A DNA stretch of 6,939 bases, from contig JAJYGK010000130.1 of the NCBI GenBank assembly GCA_021790715.1, positions 11,071 through 18,009 of the forward strand, in the 5' to 3' direction. Positions 1 through 5,553 of the stretch are shown one piece after another. The notes beneath the pieces are model-generated. The model was not told the DNA's origin and did not search any database. It saw nothing but the letters and a program-made list of their open reading frames with translations. This stretch comes from Chloroflexota bacterium. GTDB taxonomy: Bacteria; Chloroflexota; Limnocylindria; Limnocylindrales; CSP1-4. Positions within the stretch are counted from its first letter, which is position 1. Each line of letters starts with the position of its first letter. Position numbers and translations under genes: made by a program.

Positions 1-28
1 GCTACGCCGGGGCGGTCCCGTTCCCGCG

Positions 29-44
29 GGCCGGAGCCCCGGCC
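29..44 (-). terminator. GC hairpin just past the DUF1684 gene, possible terminator
   Basis: A perfect 6-bp G+C stem (GGCCGG paired with CCGGCC) closes a 4-nt loop and begins 6 bp beyond the DUF1684 stop codon. There is no T-run after it on the minus strand, so it is not a classical intrinsic terminator. It could act as a U-less terminator or as an mRNA 3' end stabiliser. Stems like this arise easily by chance in such GC-rich sequence. The rest of positions 1-49 shows no gene that I can support. Confidence 0.25.
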
Positions 45-49
45 GGGCC

Positions 50-718
50 CTACTCCAGCCGCTCGCCCGCAGGCACCGGCACGTCGAGCCGGTTCTCGGG
101 CGGCGCGAGCGGGCACTCCCAGCGCGGATCGAACGCGCAGGAGGGCTGATACGCGAAGTTGAAGTCGATCACGAGCGTCCCCGGCGCCCGCCCGGGGCCG
201 AGATCGGCACCCTTCGCCGTGTCCAGCACGTAGCGCCCGCCGCCGTACGTGCCGCGGCCGGCCGTGGCGTCCACGAAGGGCAGGAACAGCCCGCCCGAGT
301 ACTCGTGCAGCCAGTACAGCGCGAGGTGGTGCGTGCCCGACGCGAACGGGATGTCGAGCCGGCCGATGCGCGTGAACGGTCGGCCGACCGCGTCCCGTGC
401 CATGCCGACGGGCGAGCCCACCGGTTCCACCCCGGCGCCGGCCCGGGGCGCGCCTTGCGGCCGGCTGTCCGGCGCCCGCAGCGGCACCTCGAAGCGGAGC
501 GCCGGATCGTACGGGAAGTGCCGGGCGCGGAATCGGGCCCTCGACCCGGGCGGGACAGGGGACTGCGGGTGCTCGCGGTACAGCACCTCGCGCGCGTCCG
601 CCCAGTGCGCGTGGGCGGCGGCCGGGTCGCTCGCCGCGATCCGGCGCACGTCGGCATACAGCTCGGCGACGAGCCGGCGCCAGTCCGCCAGCTGCAGCGC
701 GTCGTCCCACCCCGTCAC
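50..718 (-). CDS. DUF1684 domain-containing protein
   Basis: This is a 222-aa protein with the full DUF1684 signature in its C-terminal half. Residues ~138-163 carry a HEYSGGLFLPFVDAT stretch followed by TYGGGRYVLD, and residues ~183-222 carry IDFNFAYQPSCAFDP, then CPLAPPENR and a final PVPAGER. These blocks are diagnostic of the family, whose biochemical function is not established. The N-terminal part (~30-80), with HWADAREVLYREHPQSP followed by FPYDP, also fits; family members open with a helix of this kind before the beta-rich domain. There is no signal peptide or membrane segment, so it is probably cytoplasmic. I chose the GTG at 716-718 because the open frame upstream (to 877) reads as non-coding, Cys/Arg-rich sequence. 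An ATG at 752-754 is the alternative start. No clear Shine-Dalgarno precedes either. A GACACT hexamer 6 nt ahead of the GTG could be a weak -10 for leaderless expression, but this is a guess. The gene is divergent from the Rieske gene. Confidence 0.93.
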   Translation of the reverse strand: MTGWDDALQLADWRRLVAELYADVRRIAASDPAAAHAHWADAREVLYREHPQSPVPPGSRARFRARHFPYDPALRFEVPLRAPDSRPQGAPRAGAGVEPVGSPVGMARDAVGRPFTRIGRLDIPFASGTHHLALYWLHEYSGGLFLPFVDATAGRGTYGGGRYVLDTAKGADLGPGRAPGTLVIDFNFAYQPSCAFDPRWECPLAPPENRLDVPVPAGERLE

Positions 719-858
719 GCCGCCAGTGTCGCATGCGGATCGGCGGTTCGGCATGCAGCACGGATGCCGGAGACGTGAACTGGCATGGCCATCCGGGCCG
801 GCGCGAGCGACACTCCGCTGATCGCAACGCCGCCGAGCGTGCACGATGGGGGGCCGAG
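719..858. promoter_or_regulatory. Divergent intergenic region, DUF1684 / Rieske
   Basis: This 140-bp gap separates two divergent genes and must hold both promoters unless one is leaderless. I see no convincing -35/-10 pair. It contains two copies of the palindrome GCATGC (731-736 and 751-756) exactly 20 bp apart, roughly two helical turns, plus an 8-bp palindrome ATGGCCAT (785-792). A purine-rich GGGGGG run (847-852) shortly before the ATG at 859 is a plausible ribosome-binding site for the Rieske gene. Confidence 0.4.
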
Positions 859-1719
859 ATGCATCGCAGGGTGACACGGTTGATCGACGAGCAGGCGCGG
901 TGGGCGCGGCCGCTCGGCGAGTGGAACCAGCGCTGGGTGAGCGCGGTCTTCGAGCGGACGAGGCCCCTCAAGGACGTCCTCAACGGGGTCTGGCTCGGGC
1001 ATCCCGTCCATCCGGCCGTGACCGATGTCCCGGTCGGCGCGCTGACTGCGGGCATCGTCCTCGACGCGGCCGGGTTCGAGCGCGCGGCGGACCTCGCCAT
1101 CGCCACCGGCGTCGCGGGGATGCTCGCCTCGGCAGCCACCGGCGCCGCGGATGCGGTCGACGGGTACGGCCGCCCGCAGGTGCAGGCGACCGTCCACGCC
1201 TCGATCATGGCCGGCAGCCTCGTCGCCTGCCTCGCGTCGCTCGGGCTCCGCGCGTCGTCGCGGCGGGGGCTGCGTCCGCTGGCCGTCGCGCTGTCGCTGG
1301 CCGGCTACGCCGGGGTCGCGGCCGGCGCGTACGTCGGCGGCGAGCTGACGTACGGGTCGGGGAACATGGTCGACCGGCACGCGTGGGACGCCGGCGGGAG
1401 CAGGTGGCGTGCGCTCGACGTCGACGAGGTGCCCGAGGGGACGCTCGTCCGCGCGATGGCCGGCTCCACGCCGCTCGTCCTGTACCGCGAGGGCGACGCG
1501 ATCCGCGCCCTGGACGCGATCTGCGCGCACGCGGGCGGGCCGCTGGACGAGGGCGCGGTCGAGGACGGCTGCATCCGGTGCCCGTGGCACGGATCGCGGT
1601 TCCTGCTGGCCGACGGCCGCGTGATGCGCGGCCCCGCGGTCTACGACCAGCCGGCGTGGGAGGTCAGGCAGGCCGAAGGCCGTCTCGAGGCGCGGCGGAT
1701 GCCGGCACCGGCCGACTGA
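859..1719 (+). CDS. DUF2231-Rieske [2Fe-2S] membrane fusion protein
   Basis: This is a 286-aa protein with two modules. Residues ~48-170 form a DUF2231-type membrane domain. It opens with a HPVHPAVTDVPVG block (H48, H51), and its four hydrophobic helices lie at about 56-72, 80-98, 112-130 and 141-160, with H113 in the third. Residues ~183-281 form a Rieske domain with the complete cluster ligands C222-x-H224 and C241-x2-H244 (CPWHGSRF), separated by the usual 16 residues, followed by the typical DGRVMRGPA loop. The protein should bind a Rieske [2Fe-2S] cluster and carry out electron transfer, but its partner is unknown. The sequence resembles soluble ferredoxin-type Rieske domains more than the bc1-type quinol-oxidising ones, whose paired extra cysteines are missing; C238 is a lone extra Cys. 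The ATG at 859 follows a GGGGGG run at good spacing and begins just before conserved sequence. The longer open frame back to 397 is antisense to the DUF1684 gene and was dropped. The gene converges with the foldase gene. Confidence 0.9.
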   Translation: MHRRVTRLIDEQARWARPLGEWNQRWVSAVFERTRPLKDVLNGVWLGHPVHPAVTDVPVGALTAGIVLDAAGFERAADLAIATGVAGMLASAATGAADAVDGYGRPQVQATVHASIMAGSLVACLASLGLRASSRRGLRPLAVALSLAGYAGVAAGAYVGGELTYGSGNMVDRHAWDAGGSRWRALDVDEVPEGTLVRAMAGSTPLVLYREGDAIRALDAICAHAGGPLDEGAVEDGCIRCPWHGSRFLLADGRVMRGPAVYDQPAWEVRQAEGRLEARRMPAPAD

Positions 1720-1743
1720 CGGCCGACGTCCGGCGCATCCCCC

Positions 1744-1797
1744 GGCCGGTCTCAGCTCGCCGGCGGATCGCGGTGGCCGGTCTCAGCTCGCCGGCGG
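1744..1797. repeat. 23-bp perfect direct repeat spanning the foldase stop codon
   Basis: Two identical 23-bp copies (1744-1766 and 1775-1797) start 31 bp apart, with similar sequence continuing after each copy. The right copy contains the last four codons and the TGA of the foldase gene. The left copy lies in the 63-bp gap between the convergent genes. This looks like a tandem duplication of the gene's 3' end. Each copy can fold into a 5-bp stem (GCCGG with CCGGC, 10-nt loop), so the pair might slow or end transcription from either side. That role is inference. Confidence 0.75.
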
Positions 1798-3747
1798 CGT
1801 CGCGGCGGCGATGTCCGGCGACTGCCAGATGTTGGCCTTCGCCTTCTGCGCCGCGTACCAGTTGGTGAACGCCGATCCCTGGAGCGTGGAGAGCTGCGAG
1901 GAGTCGACCGTGCGCGTCTCCTTCTGCGTGACCTCGTACAGGTAGATCCCGTCGGACTGCGTCTGCGGCGCGCTCACCTGGTTCGGCTTCAGCGAGAACA
2001 GGACGTCCTGCACCGACTGGCTCAGCTGGTACGGCGCGATCCAGCCCATGTCGCCGCCGGCACTGGCGTCGGGGGCATCCGAGTTCGCCTTGGCGATCGC
2101 CGAGAAGCTCGCGCCCGGAGCGGCGAGCTCCTTCTGGATCTGGGTGACGCGCTGCTGGGGAGCCGGACGGCTGCCCTGGAACAGGATCACGTGGTAGCCG
2201 TACTGGCTCTTGACCGGCCCGATGATCTCGTCGACCTGGTGCGTCCCGGTGAAGAGGGGATCGGAGAACGCGGCGACCATCTCGGACTGGGTGAACCAGC
2301 CGAGGTCTCCCCCGTTCGCGCCCGACGTCGTGTCGTTGCTCTCGGTCTTGGCGAGCTTCGCGAACTCGGCCGCGCGCTGTGCCGGGTCCTTGATCGCGCG
2401 CAGCTGCGCGGCGACGGCGTCGGCCTTCGCCTTCGCGGCCGCCCACGAGGGATCGGTGGCCGGGATCGAGGAGGCGTTGTTGGGGTCGCCCTTCGGGCTG
2501 AAGAGGATGTGCGCGGCCTCGACCTGCGGCCCGGTGATCGGGTTGCCGTTCGAGTCGGTCGTGGCGACCTCGATCTCCCAGGCGTGGACCTGCTCGATGC
2601 TGCCGGTCGTCAGCTTCGTCGTGATCGCGTTCTGGAGCTTCTGCGAGAGCAGGTTGTAATAGACCGCCTGGCGGTACGCGGCGAAGTTGACGCCGGCCGC
2701 CTCGATGTTCTTCTGGAAGTTCGGGTCGGTCTTGGGGGGCACGATGTCGGTGACCTTGCCGATCCGGTACGTGCCGTCGGCGCCCTTGACCACTCCGGTC
2801 ATGCCGTTCAGCGGCAGCTTGAACAGGTCGCTCACCCAGGCCGCGTCGACCGTGTCGGTCGCCGTGATGTACCCGTAGTCACCGCCCTTGGTCGCGCTCG
2901 GGTCGGTGCTGTACTCCTTCGCGACGGTCGCCCACGGCGTGCCGGCCTTGAGGGCCGCGAGGGCGGCATCCGCCCGGGCCTTCGCCTCGGCATCCTGGGC
3001 CGCGGTGGGCCCGGTCGAGGCGGCCGGTGTGGGGGCGGCGCTGGCGGCAGGTGCGGCCGACGCCCCGGCGCTGGGCGCGGGTGAGGACGAGGCGGCGCTG
3101 GCGCCGGGCACCGCGCTGGCCGGCGTCGAGGAGGCCCCGGCCCCCGCCGACGCGGCGGGTGATGCGCTCGCTCCGGCCGATGCGCTGGCGGACGGCGACG
3201 GCGTCGGCGTGGCCTGTGCGGCGGGGGTCGCGCCCGGCTGCACGAAGATCGCGAGCACCTTCCGCTGCTCCGGCGAGGTCGCCTCCTGCTTCAGCTCGTT
3301 GTCGACCGCGGCCTGCGTGATGCTGACGCCTTCCTTCTTTGCCAGCTGCGACTGCAGGACGCCGTCGATCAGCTCGCTCGCGGCCGTCTGCGGAAGCGTC
3401 TGCAGCTCCTGCTGCAGGTACTGCTGCTCCTGCGACGCCGTCGCCTGATCGACCGCCCCGGAGGCCACGTCGCTCTGGAGGGAGGCGAGGATCGTGTTGA
3501 TGCGGTACTCGTCCACGACCTGCTGGTTGTGCCACTCGTCCTTGGAGATCGAGACGCCGTTCACCGTGGCGATCGGGGCCAGGTGGTCGCCGTAGTACAT
3601 CGCGCCGATCGTGCCGGCCAGGACCAGGATCGCGACGACGATGACGGCGATGAACCCGAACGTGACGAGGACCTGCTGGCGCTGCTCCTGCCCGAGGGAC
3701 GACGAGCGCTTGCGGTGAGGGGCGGCGCGGGGCGTGCGAAACGTCAT
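1783..3747 (-). CDS. Membrane-anchored PpiC/parvulin-type peptidyl-prolyl isomerase (SurA/PrsA-like foldase)
   Basis: This 654-aa protein has a short basic N-terminus (1-25), one membrane segment (~26-52), and then a long extracytoplasmic part. Residues ~55-160 resemble the SurA N-terminal chaperone region, with VNGVSISKDEW followed by Gln-rich helices. Three parvulin-like units follow. Unit 1 starts with strand VLAIFVQ (164-170), continues after an ~80-residue Ala/Ser/Pro/Thr-rich insert (171-250), and contains GGDYGYI (288-294). Unit 2 (~408-525) has AAHILF (H413), GGDLGWF (479-485) and YGYHVILF (H519). Unit 3 (~532-608) has GGDMGWI (564-570). Only unit 2 keeps both parvulin-type active-site histidines, so it is the likely catalytic domain. 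Units 1 and 3 are probably binding or structural. The likely role is cis-trans prolyl isomerisation and chaperoning of exported proteins outside the membrane. The ATG at 3745-3747 opens the basic N-terminus; the nearest purine run (AGGGA) is rather far upstream. The gene lies downstream of the PAC2 gene in the same direction but 149 bp away. Confidence 0.92.
   Translation of the reverse strand: MTFRTPRAAPHRKRSSSLGQEQRQQVLVTFGFIAVIVVAILVLAGTIGAMYYGDHLAPIATVNGVSISKDEWHNQQVVDEYRINTILASLQSDVASGAVDQATASQEQQYLQQELQTLPQTAASELIDGVLQSQLAKKEGVSITQAAVDNELKQEATSPEQRKVLAIFVQPGATPAAQATPTPSPSASASAGASASPAASAGAGASSTPASAVPGASAASSSPAPSAGASAAPAASAAPTPAASTGPTAAQDAEAKARADAALAALKAGTPWATVAKEYSTDPSATKGGDYGYITATDTVDAAWVSDLFKLPLNGMTGVVKGADGTYRIGKVTDIVPPKTDPNFQKNIEAAGVNFAAYRQAVYYNLLSQKLQNAITTKLTTGSIEQVHAWEIEVATTDSNGNPITGPQVEAAHILFSPKGDPNNASSIPATDPSWAAAKAKADAVAAQLRAIKDPAQRAAEFAKLAKTESNDTTSGANGGDLGWFTQSEMVAAFSDPLFTGTHQVDEIIGPVKSQYGYHVILFQGSRPAPQQRVTQIQKELAAPGASFSAIAKANSDAPDASAGGDMGWIAPYQLSQSVQDVLFSLKPNQVSAPQTQSDGIYLYEVTQKETRTVDSSQLSTLQGSAFTNWYAAQKAKANIWQSPDIAAATPPAS
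2998..3237 (-). repeat. Low-complexity Ala/Ser/Pro/Thr insert in the foldase
   Basis: Residues ~171-250 of the foldase are almost entirely Ala, Ser, Pro, Thr and Gly, with irregular short units such as SASA, PSAG and PAAS. There are no charged residues until the end of the tract. It sits between what looks like the first beta strand (VLAIFVQ) and the first helix of parvulin unit 1, rather than between domains. It is probably a disordered, possibly glycosylated, exposed loop. Its DNA is repetitive and may vary in length between strains. Confidence 0.8.
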
Positions 3748-3896
3748 GGTGCTTGAGGGTCCCTGTGTGTGCTGGCAGGTGGAGCGCAGCGCGGATTCGC
3801 GCCGCGGAAGTGAAAGAGTACCGCCTCCGACGGGTGACCCGCTGCGAGGGGCGGCAATTCTTCACGCGATCTCATCAGGCCGGCCGGCCGACGAGC
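3748..3896 (-). promoter_or_regulatory. Foldase upstream region with palindromes
   Basis: This 149-bp gap lies between the PAC2 stop and the foldase start, both on the minus strand. It holds GGCCGGCCGGCC (3878-3889) shortly after the PAC2 stop, which can fold as a G+C hairpin and may mark the end of that transcript. It also holds a perfect 11-bp palindrome CGGGTGACCCG (3831-3841), and a 5-bp stem GCGCG/CGCGC with a GATT loop (3789-3802) in the probable leader. On the minus strand TACTCT (3820-3815) is the best -10-like hexamer, but no good -35 is found upstream. Together these suggest the foldase has its own promoter, with weak support for exact sites. Confidence 0.35.
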
Positions 3897-4748
3897 TCAG
3901 GAACGCTGGCTGCCCTCGTTGCCGCGGTCGCGCAGGAACCGCTCGATGTCCGCGATCAGGTCGTCGCCGGACGGCGTCTGCTCCTCGTCGATCTTCGCCT
4001 CCAGGCGCGCGACGTGCGCGCGCGTCGCCTCGTCCGAGGCGACCGCGAGGTCGAGCCGCGTCCGGATCTGGCGTGCCTCCTCGGGCAGCGCGCCGAGGGG
4101 GATCTCGCCCCCCAGGTGGCGACCGAGCACCCGCAGGAGCTCGATGGACGCCGCGGGTGACGGCCCCGTGACGTAATGCGGCACGTGCGCGAAATATCCG
4201 ACCGCGGGGATCCCGGCGGCCGCGACGGCCATCTCGAGGACGGAGAGGGCGGCCGCCGGGACGTGCAGCACGCCTTCGGGCCCCGGCGCGACGCCGCCGC
4301 GGAGCAGTTCCGGTTGCGACGCCGTCCCCATGACCTGGACCGGCCTCGTGTGCGGGACGGCACCGGGGATGGCGCCGACGCTGATCCACAGCGACACCTC
4401 GAGCCGTTTCGCGAGATCCACGAAGGCGGCGCTCAGCTCGCGCCAGCGGTAGTCCGGCTCCGGCCCCGTGACGACCACGACGTCTCGCTCGCCGACGCGC
4501 GTGGCACGGATCGGGAGCTCGGGCCATGTCAGCTCGCTGGGCCGGCCGTCCACGATCTCGAGGGAGGGTCGCCGCGCACGGTAGTCGAACAGCGCGTCCG
4601 GATCGAACTCCCCGATGGCCCGCGCGCCGTGGGCGAGCTGCGTCAGGGCGACGGTGGCGGCACTGCCGGCGTCCACCCAACCCTCGAACGCGACGAGCAT
4701 GGTGGGGGCCTCGAGCGGCGGGACGTCGTCGAGGCGGTACAGGGTCAC
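3897..4748 (-). CDS. PAC2 family protein (proteasome assembly chaperone-like)
   Basis: This is a 283-aa soluble protein if it starts at the GTG at 4746-4748. It matches the PAC2 family along its length: LYRLDDVPPL at the N-terminus, FEGWVDAGSAA (~21-31), DALFDYRARRP (~51-61), GPEPDYRWRE (~95-104), GAIPGAVPHTRP (~125-136), and GYFAHVPHYVTGP followed by PAASIELL (~184-205). The Glu/Asp/Arg-rich C-terminal helices (~240-277) end in PSGDDLIADIERFL, a pattern seen in bacterial members. The fold is named for a eukaryotic proteasome-assembly chaperone; the molecular role of the bacterial members is not well defined. A second GTG at 4764-4766 would add six residues (MSYAVG). Neither start has a Shine-Dalgarno. 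TATGCT (4760-4755) lies 6 nt before the GTG at 4748, the spacing expected for a leaderless transcript, which is why I prefer that start. No proteasome gene is visible in the window. Confidence 0.9.
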   Translation of the reverse strand: MTLYRLDDVPPLEAPTMLVAFEGWVDAGSAATVALTQLAHGARAIGEFDPDALFDYRARRPSLEIVDGRPSELTWPELPIRATRVGERDVVVVTGPEPDYRWRELSAAFVDLAKRLEVSLWISVGAIPGAVPHTRPVQVMGTASQPELLRGGVAPGPEGVLHVPAAALSVLEMAVAAAGIPAVGYFAHVPHYVTGPSPAASIELLRVLGRHLGGEIPLGALPEEARQIRTRLDLAVASDEATRAHVARLEAKIDEEQTPSGDDLIADIERFLRDRGNEGSQRS

Positions 4749-4762
4749 GCCGACAGCATAGG
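4749..4762 (-). promoter_or_regulatory. Possible -10 element for leaderless PAC2 transcription
   Basis: On the minus strand TATGCT (4760-4755) matches the TAnnnT -10 pattern and is followed by six bases and then the GTG at 4748. Transcription would then start at or next to the start codon, explaining the missing ribosome-binding site. No TTGACA-like -35 is seen at 16-18 bp. This rests on pattern and spacing only. Confidence 0.35.
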
Positions 4763-4842
4763 ACACCGTGCGGAACGCGCCGCGGAGCCGCGGGCGGCGG
4801 TGACCGCGCCGCGCCGGCGGTGCCGCTCGGGATCAGGCAACC

Positions 4843-4877
4843 GTTCCACCGGGACGTTCGTTCGGTCCCGACGGAAC
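4843..4877. repeat. 35-bp imperfect dyad between divergent PAC2 and secreted-protein genes
   Basis: The arms are GTTCC (4843-4847) and CGGGAC (4850-4855) on the left, and GTCCCG (4865-4870) and GGAAC (4873-4877) on the right, all symmetric about position 4860. Eleven of the 13 positions in each arm pair; only the two AC steps do not. The centre contains a GTTC-GTTC tandem. It could be a dimeric operator, or a hairpin if transcribed. The right arm is also the possible -35 element of the plus-strand promoter. Confidence 0.65.
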
Positions 4878-4900
4878 CATCGTCGGGGGATCTCCCCGTC
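4873..4900 (+). promoter_or_regulatory. Candidate ECF-sigma-type promoter for the secreted protein gene
   Basis: GGAACC (4873-4878) and CGTC (4897-4900) are separated by 18 bp, matching the general GGAAC / CGTC pattern of ECF sigma-factor promoters. Transcription from here would give a leader of about 60 nt before the ATG at 4969. Its -35 overlaps the dyad above, which would allow a repressor to compete with RNA polymerase. No sigma or anti-sigma gene is present nearby, so the assignment is tentative. Confidence 0.35.
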
Positions 4901-4935
4901 ACGCGCCGCCCCGAAGATCGTTCTGTCAGCCAGGA

Positions 4936-4949
4936 GCCCCGACGGGGGC
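4936..4949 (+). other. Small GC hairpin in the leader of the secreted protein gene
   Basis: GCCCC (4936-4940) pairs with GGGGC (4945-4949) around a GACG tetraloop, ending 9 nt before the GAGGG ribosome-binding site (4959-4963). It would lie inside the mRNA leader and could affect ribosome access. Its occurrence by chance is quite possible. Confidence 0.25.
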
Positions 4950-4968
4950 CGTGCACGCGAGGGCCAGC

Positions 4969-5535
4969 ATGATCGGACACATCGCCAGGTTCGTGAGCCT
5001 TCGGGTCGCCGCATCGCTGATCGTGGCGGTCGCGCTTCCCGTCGGATTCGTCGCGGCCAGCGGCGTCGTGAGTCACCCGGCGACGCCGGGCCACAGCGCC
5101 TTCACGACCCCGGACCAGGTGGTCCCGGCCGTCGCGACGCCCTCGCCCTCGATCCTGACGGCCGAAGCGACCGAGACCCCGGAGCCGACGGAATCGCCGG
5201 AGGCCACGGAGTCGCCCGACGCGACCGCGTCGACGGCGGCGACCGACGCGACCGATTCCGCGTCGACGGCCCGCCCCACCGACAACCACGGGTGGCTGGT
5301 CTCGCAGGCGGCCCAGGATTCCTCGAAGGTCGGCGGCAGGAACGACAACCACGGCGGGTACGTGAGCGCGATCGCGCGCGGCGATCACGGGCCGTGCGCC
5401 ACGGGCGAGCCGGGCGAGTCCGATGGACACGCGGAGGCCGGCCGGAGCGGCCACGCATCGCAGCAGTGCATCGCCCCGCTCGCGACGGCCTCGCCGAGCG
5501 CGTCGCCCACGGCGTTGCCCACCGCCCAGCCCTGA
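4969..5535 (+). CDS. Secreted or membrane-tethered protein with duplicated DNHG motif
   Basis: This 188-aa protein belongs to no family I can name with confidence. The ATG at 4969 follows GAGGG at 5-nt spacing; a GTG at 4951 would add six residues and looks less likely. Residues 5-11 are mildly basic, 12-32 form a hydrophobic segment ending FVAASG, so it is a signal peptide or a membrane anchor. Residues ~57-104 are a Thr/Ser/Pro/Glu/Ala tract with TETPEPTESPEATESP-like units, probably a disordered stalk. Two related 12-residue units follow, DNHGWLVSQAAQ (105-116) and DNHGGYVSAIAR (126-137), 21 residues apart, sharing DNHGxxVSxxA. A His/Gly/Glu region (138-166) contains one of only two cysteines (C143); the other is C167, so a disulphide is possible. 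The tail is again Ser/Pro/Ala-rich. Short NHGxxVSxxA-type motifs occur, from memory, in secreted hypothetical proteins of high-GC bacteria. Its role is unknown; surface or envelope location is inferred. Confidence 0.75.
   Translation: MIGHIARFVSLRVAASLIVAVALPVGFVAASGVVSHPATPGHSAFTTPDQVVPAVATPSPSILTAEATETPEPTESPEATESPDATASTAATDATDSASTARPTDNHGWLVSQAAQDSSKVGGRNDNHGGYVSAIARGDHGPCATGEPGESDGHAEAGRSGHASQQCIAPLATASPSASPTALPTAQP
5281..5379 (+). repeat. Duplicated DNHGxxVSxxA coding unit
   Basis: Two 12-codon units within the secreted protein gene, 63 nt apart start to start, share an 11-bp identical opening GACAACCACGG (5281-5291 and 5344-5354). They encode the conserved D, N, H, G, V, S and A positions. 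The spacing stays in frame, consistent with an internal duplication or with selection on a repeated motif. Confidence 0.65.
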
Positions 5536-5553
5536 TCGCCGCGGCCGGCCGTC

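Noticed and set aside
397..858. Upstream extension of the Rieske frame
   Set aside because: It is antisense to the conserved DUF1684 gene and Arg/Pro-rich. A good ribosome-binding site and conserved sequence begin at 859.
2191..3084. 297-codon plus-strand frame inside the foldase gene
   Set aside because: It is a mirror of the foldase coding sequence with Arg/Gly/Leu/Val shadow composition; the foldase frame carries clear parvulin motifs.
4838..4847. GGAAC on the minus strand as a second ECF-type -35 for the PAC2 gene
   Set aside because: No CGTC- or TCTGA-like -10 is found 16-19 bp downstream on that strand, so only the plus-strand promoter is proposed.
3862..5454. 530-codon open frame on the minus strand over the PAC2 gene and the divergent region
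   Set aside because: It overlaps the well-supported PAC2 gene out of frame and runs antisense through the secreted-protein gene. Its composition is Arg-dominated and no domain is visible.
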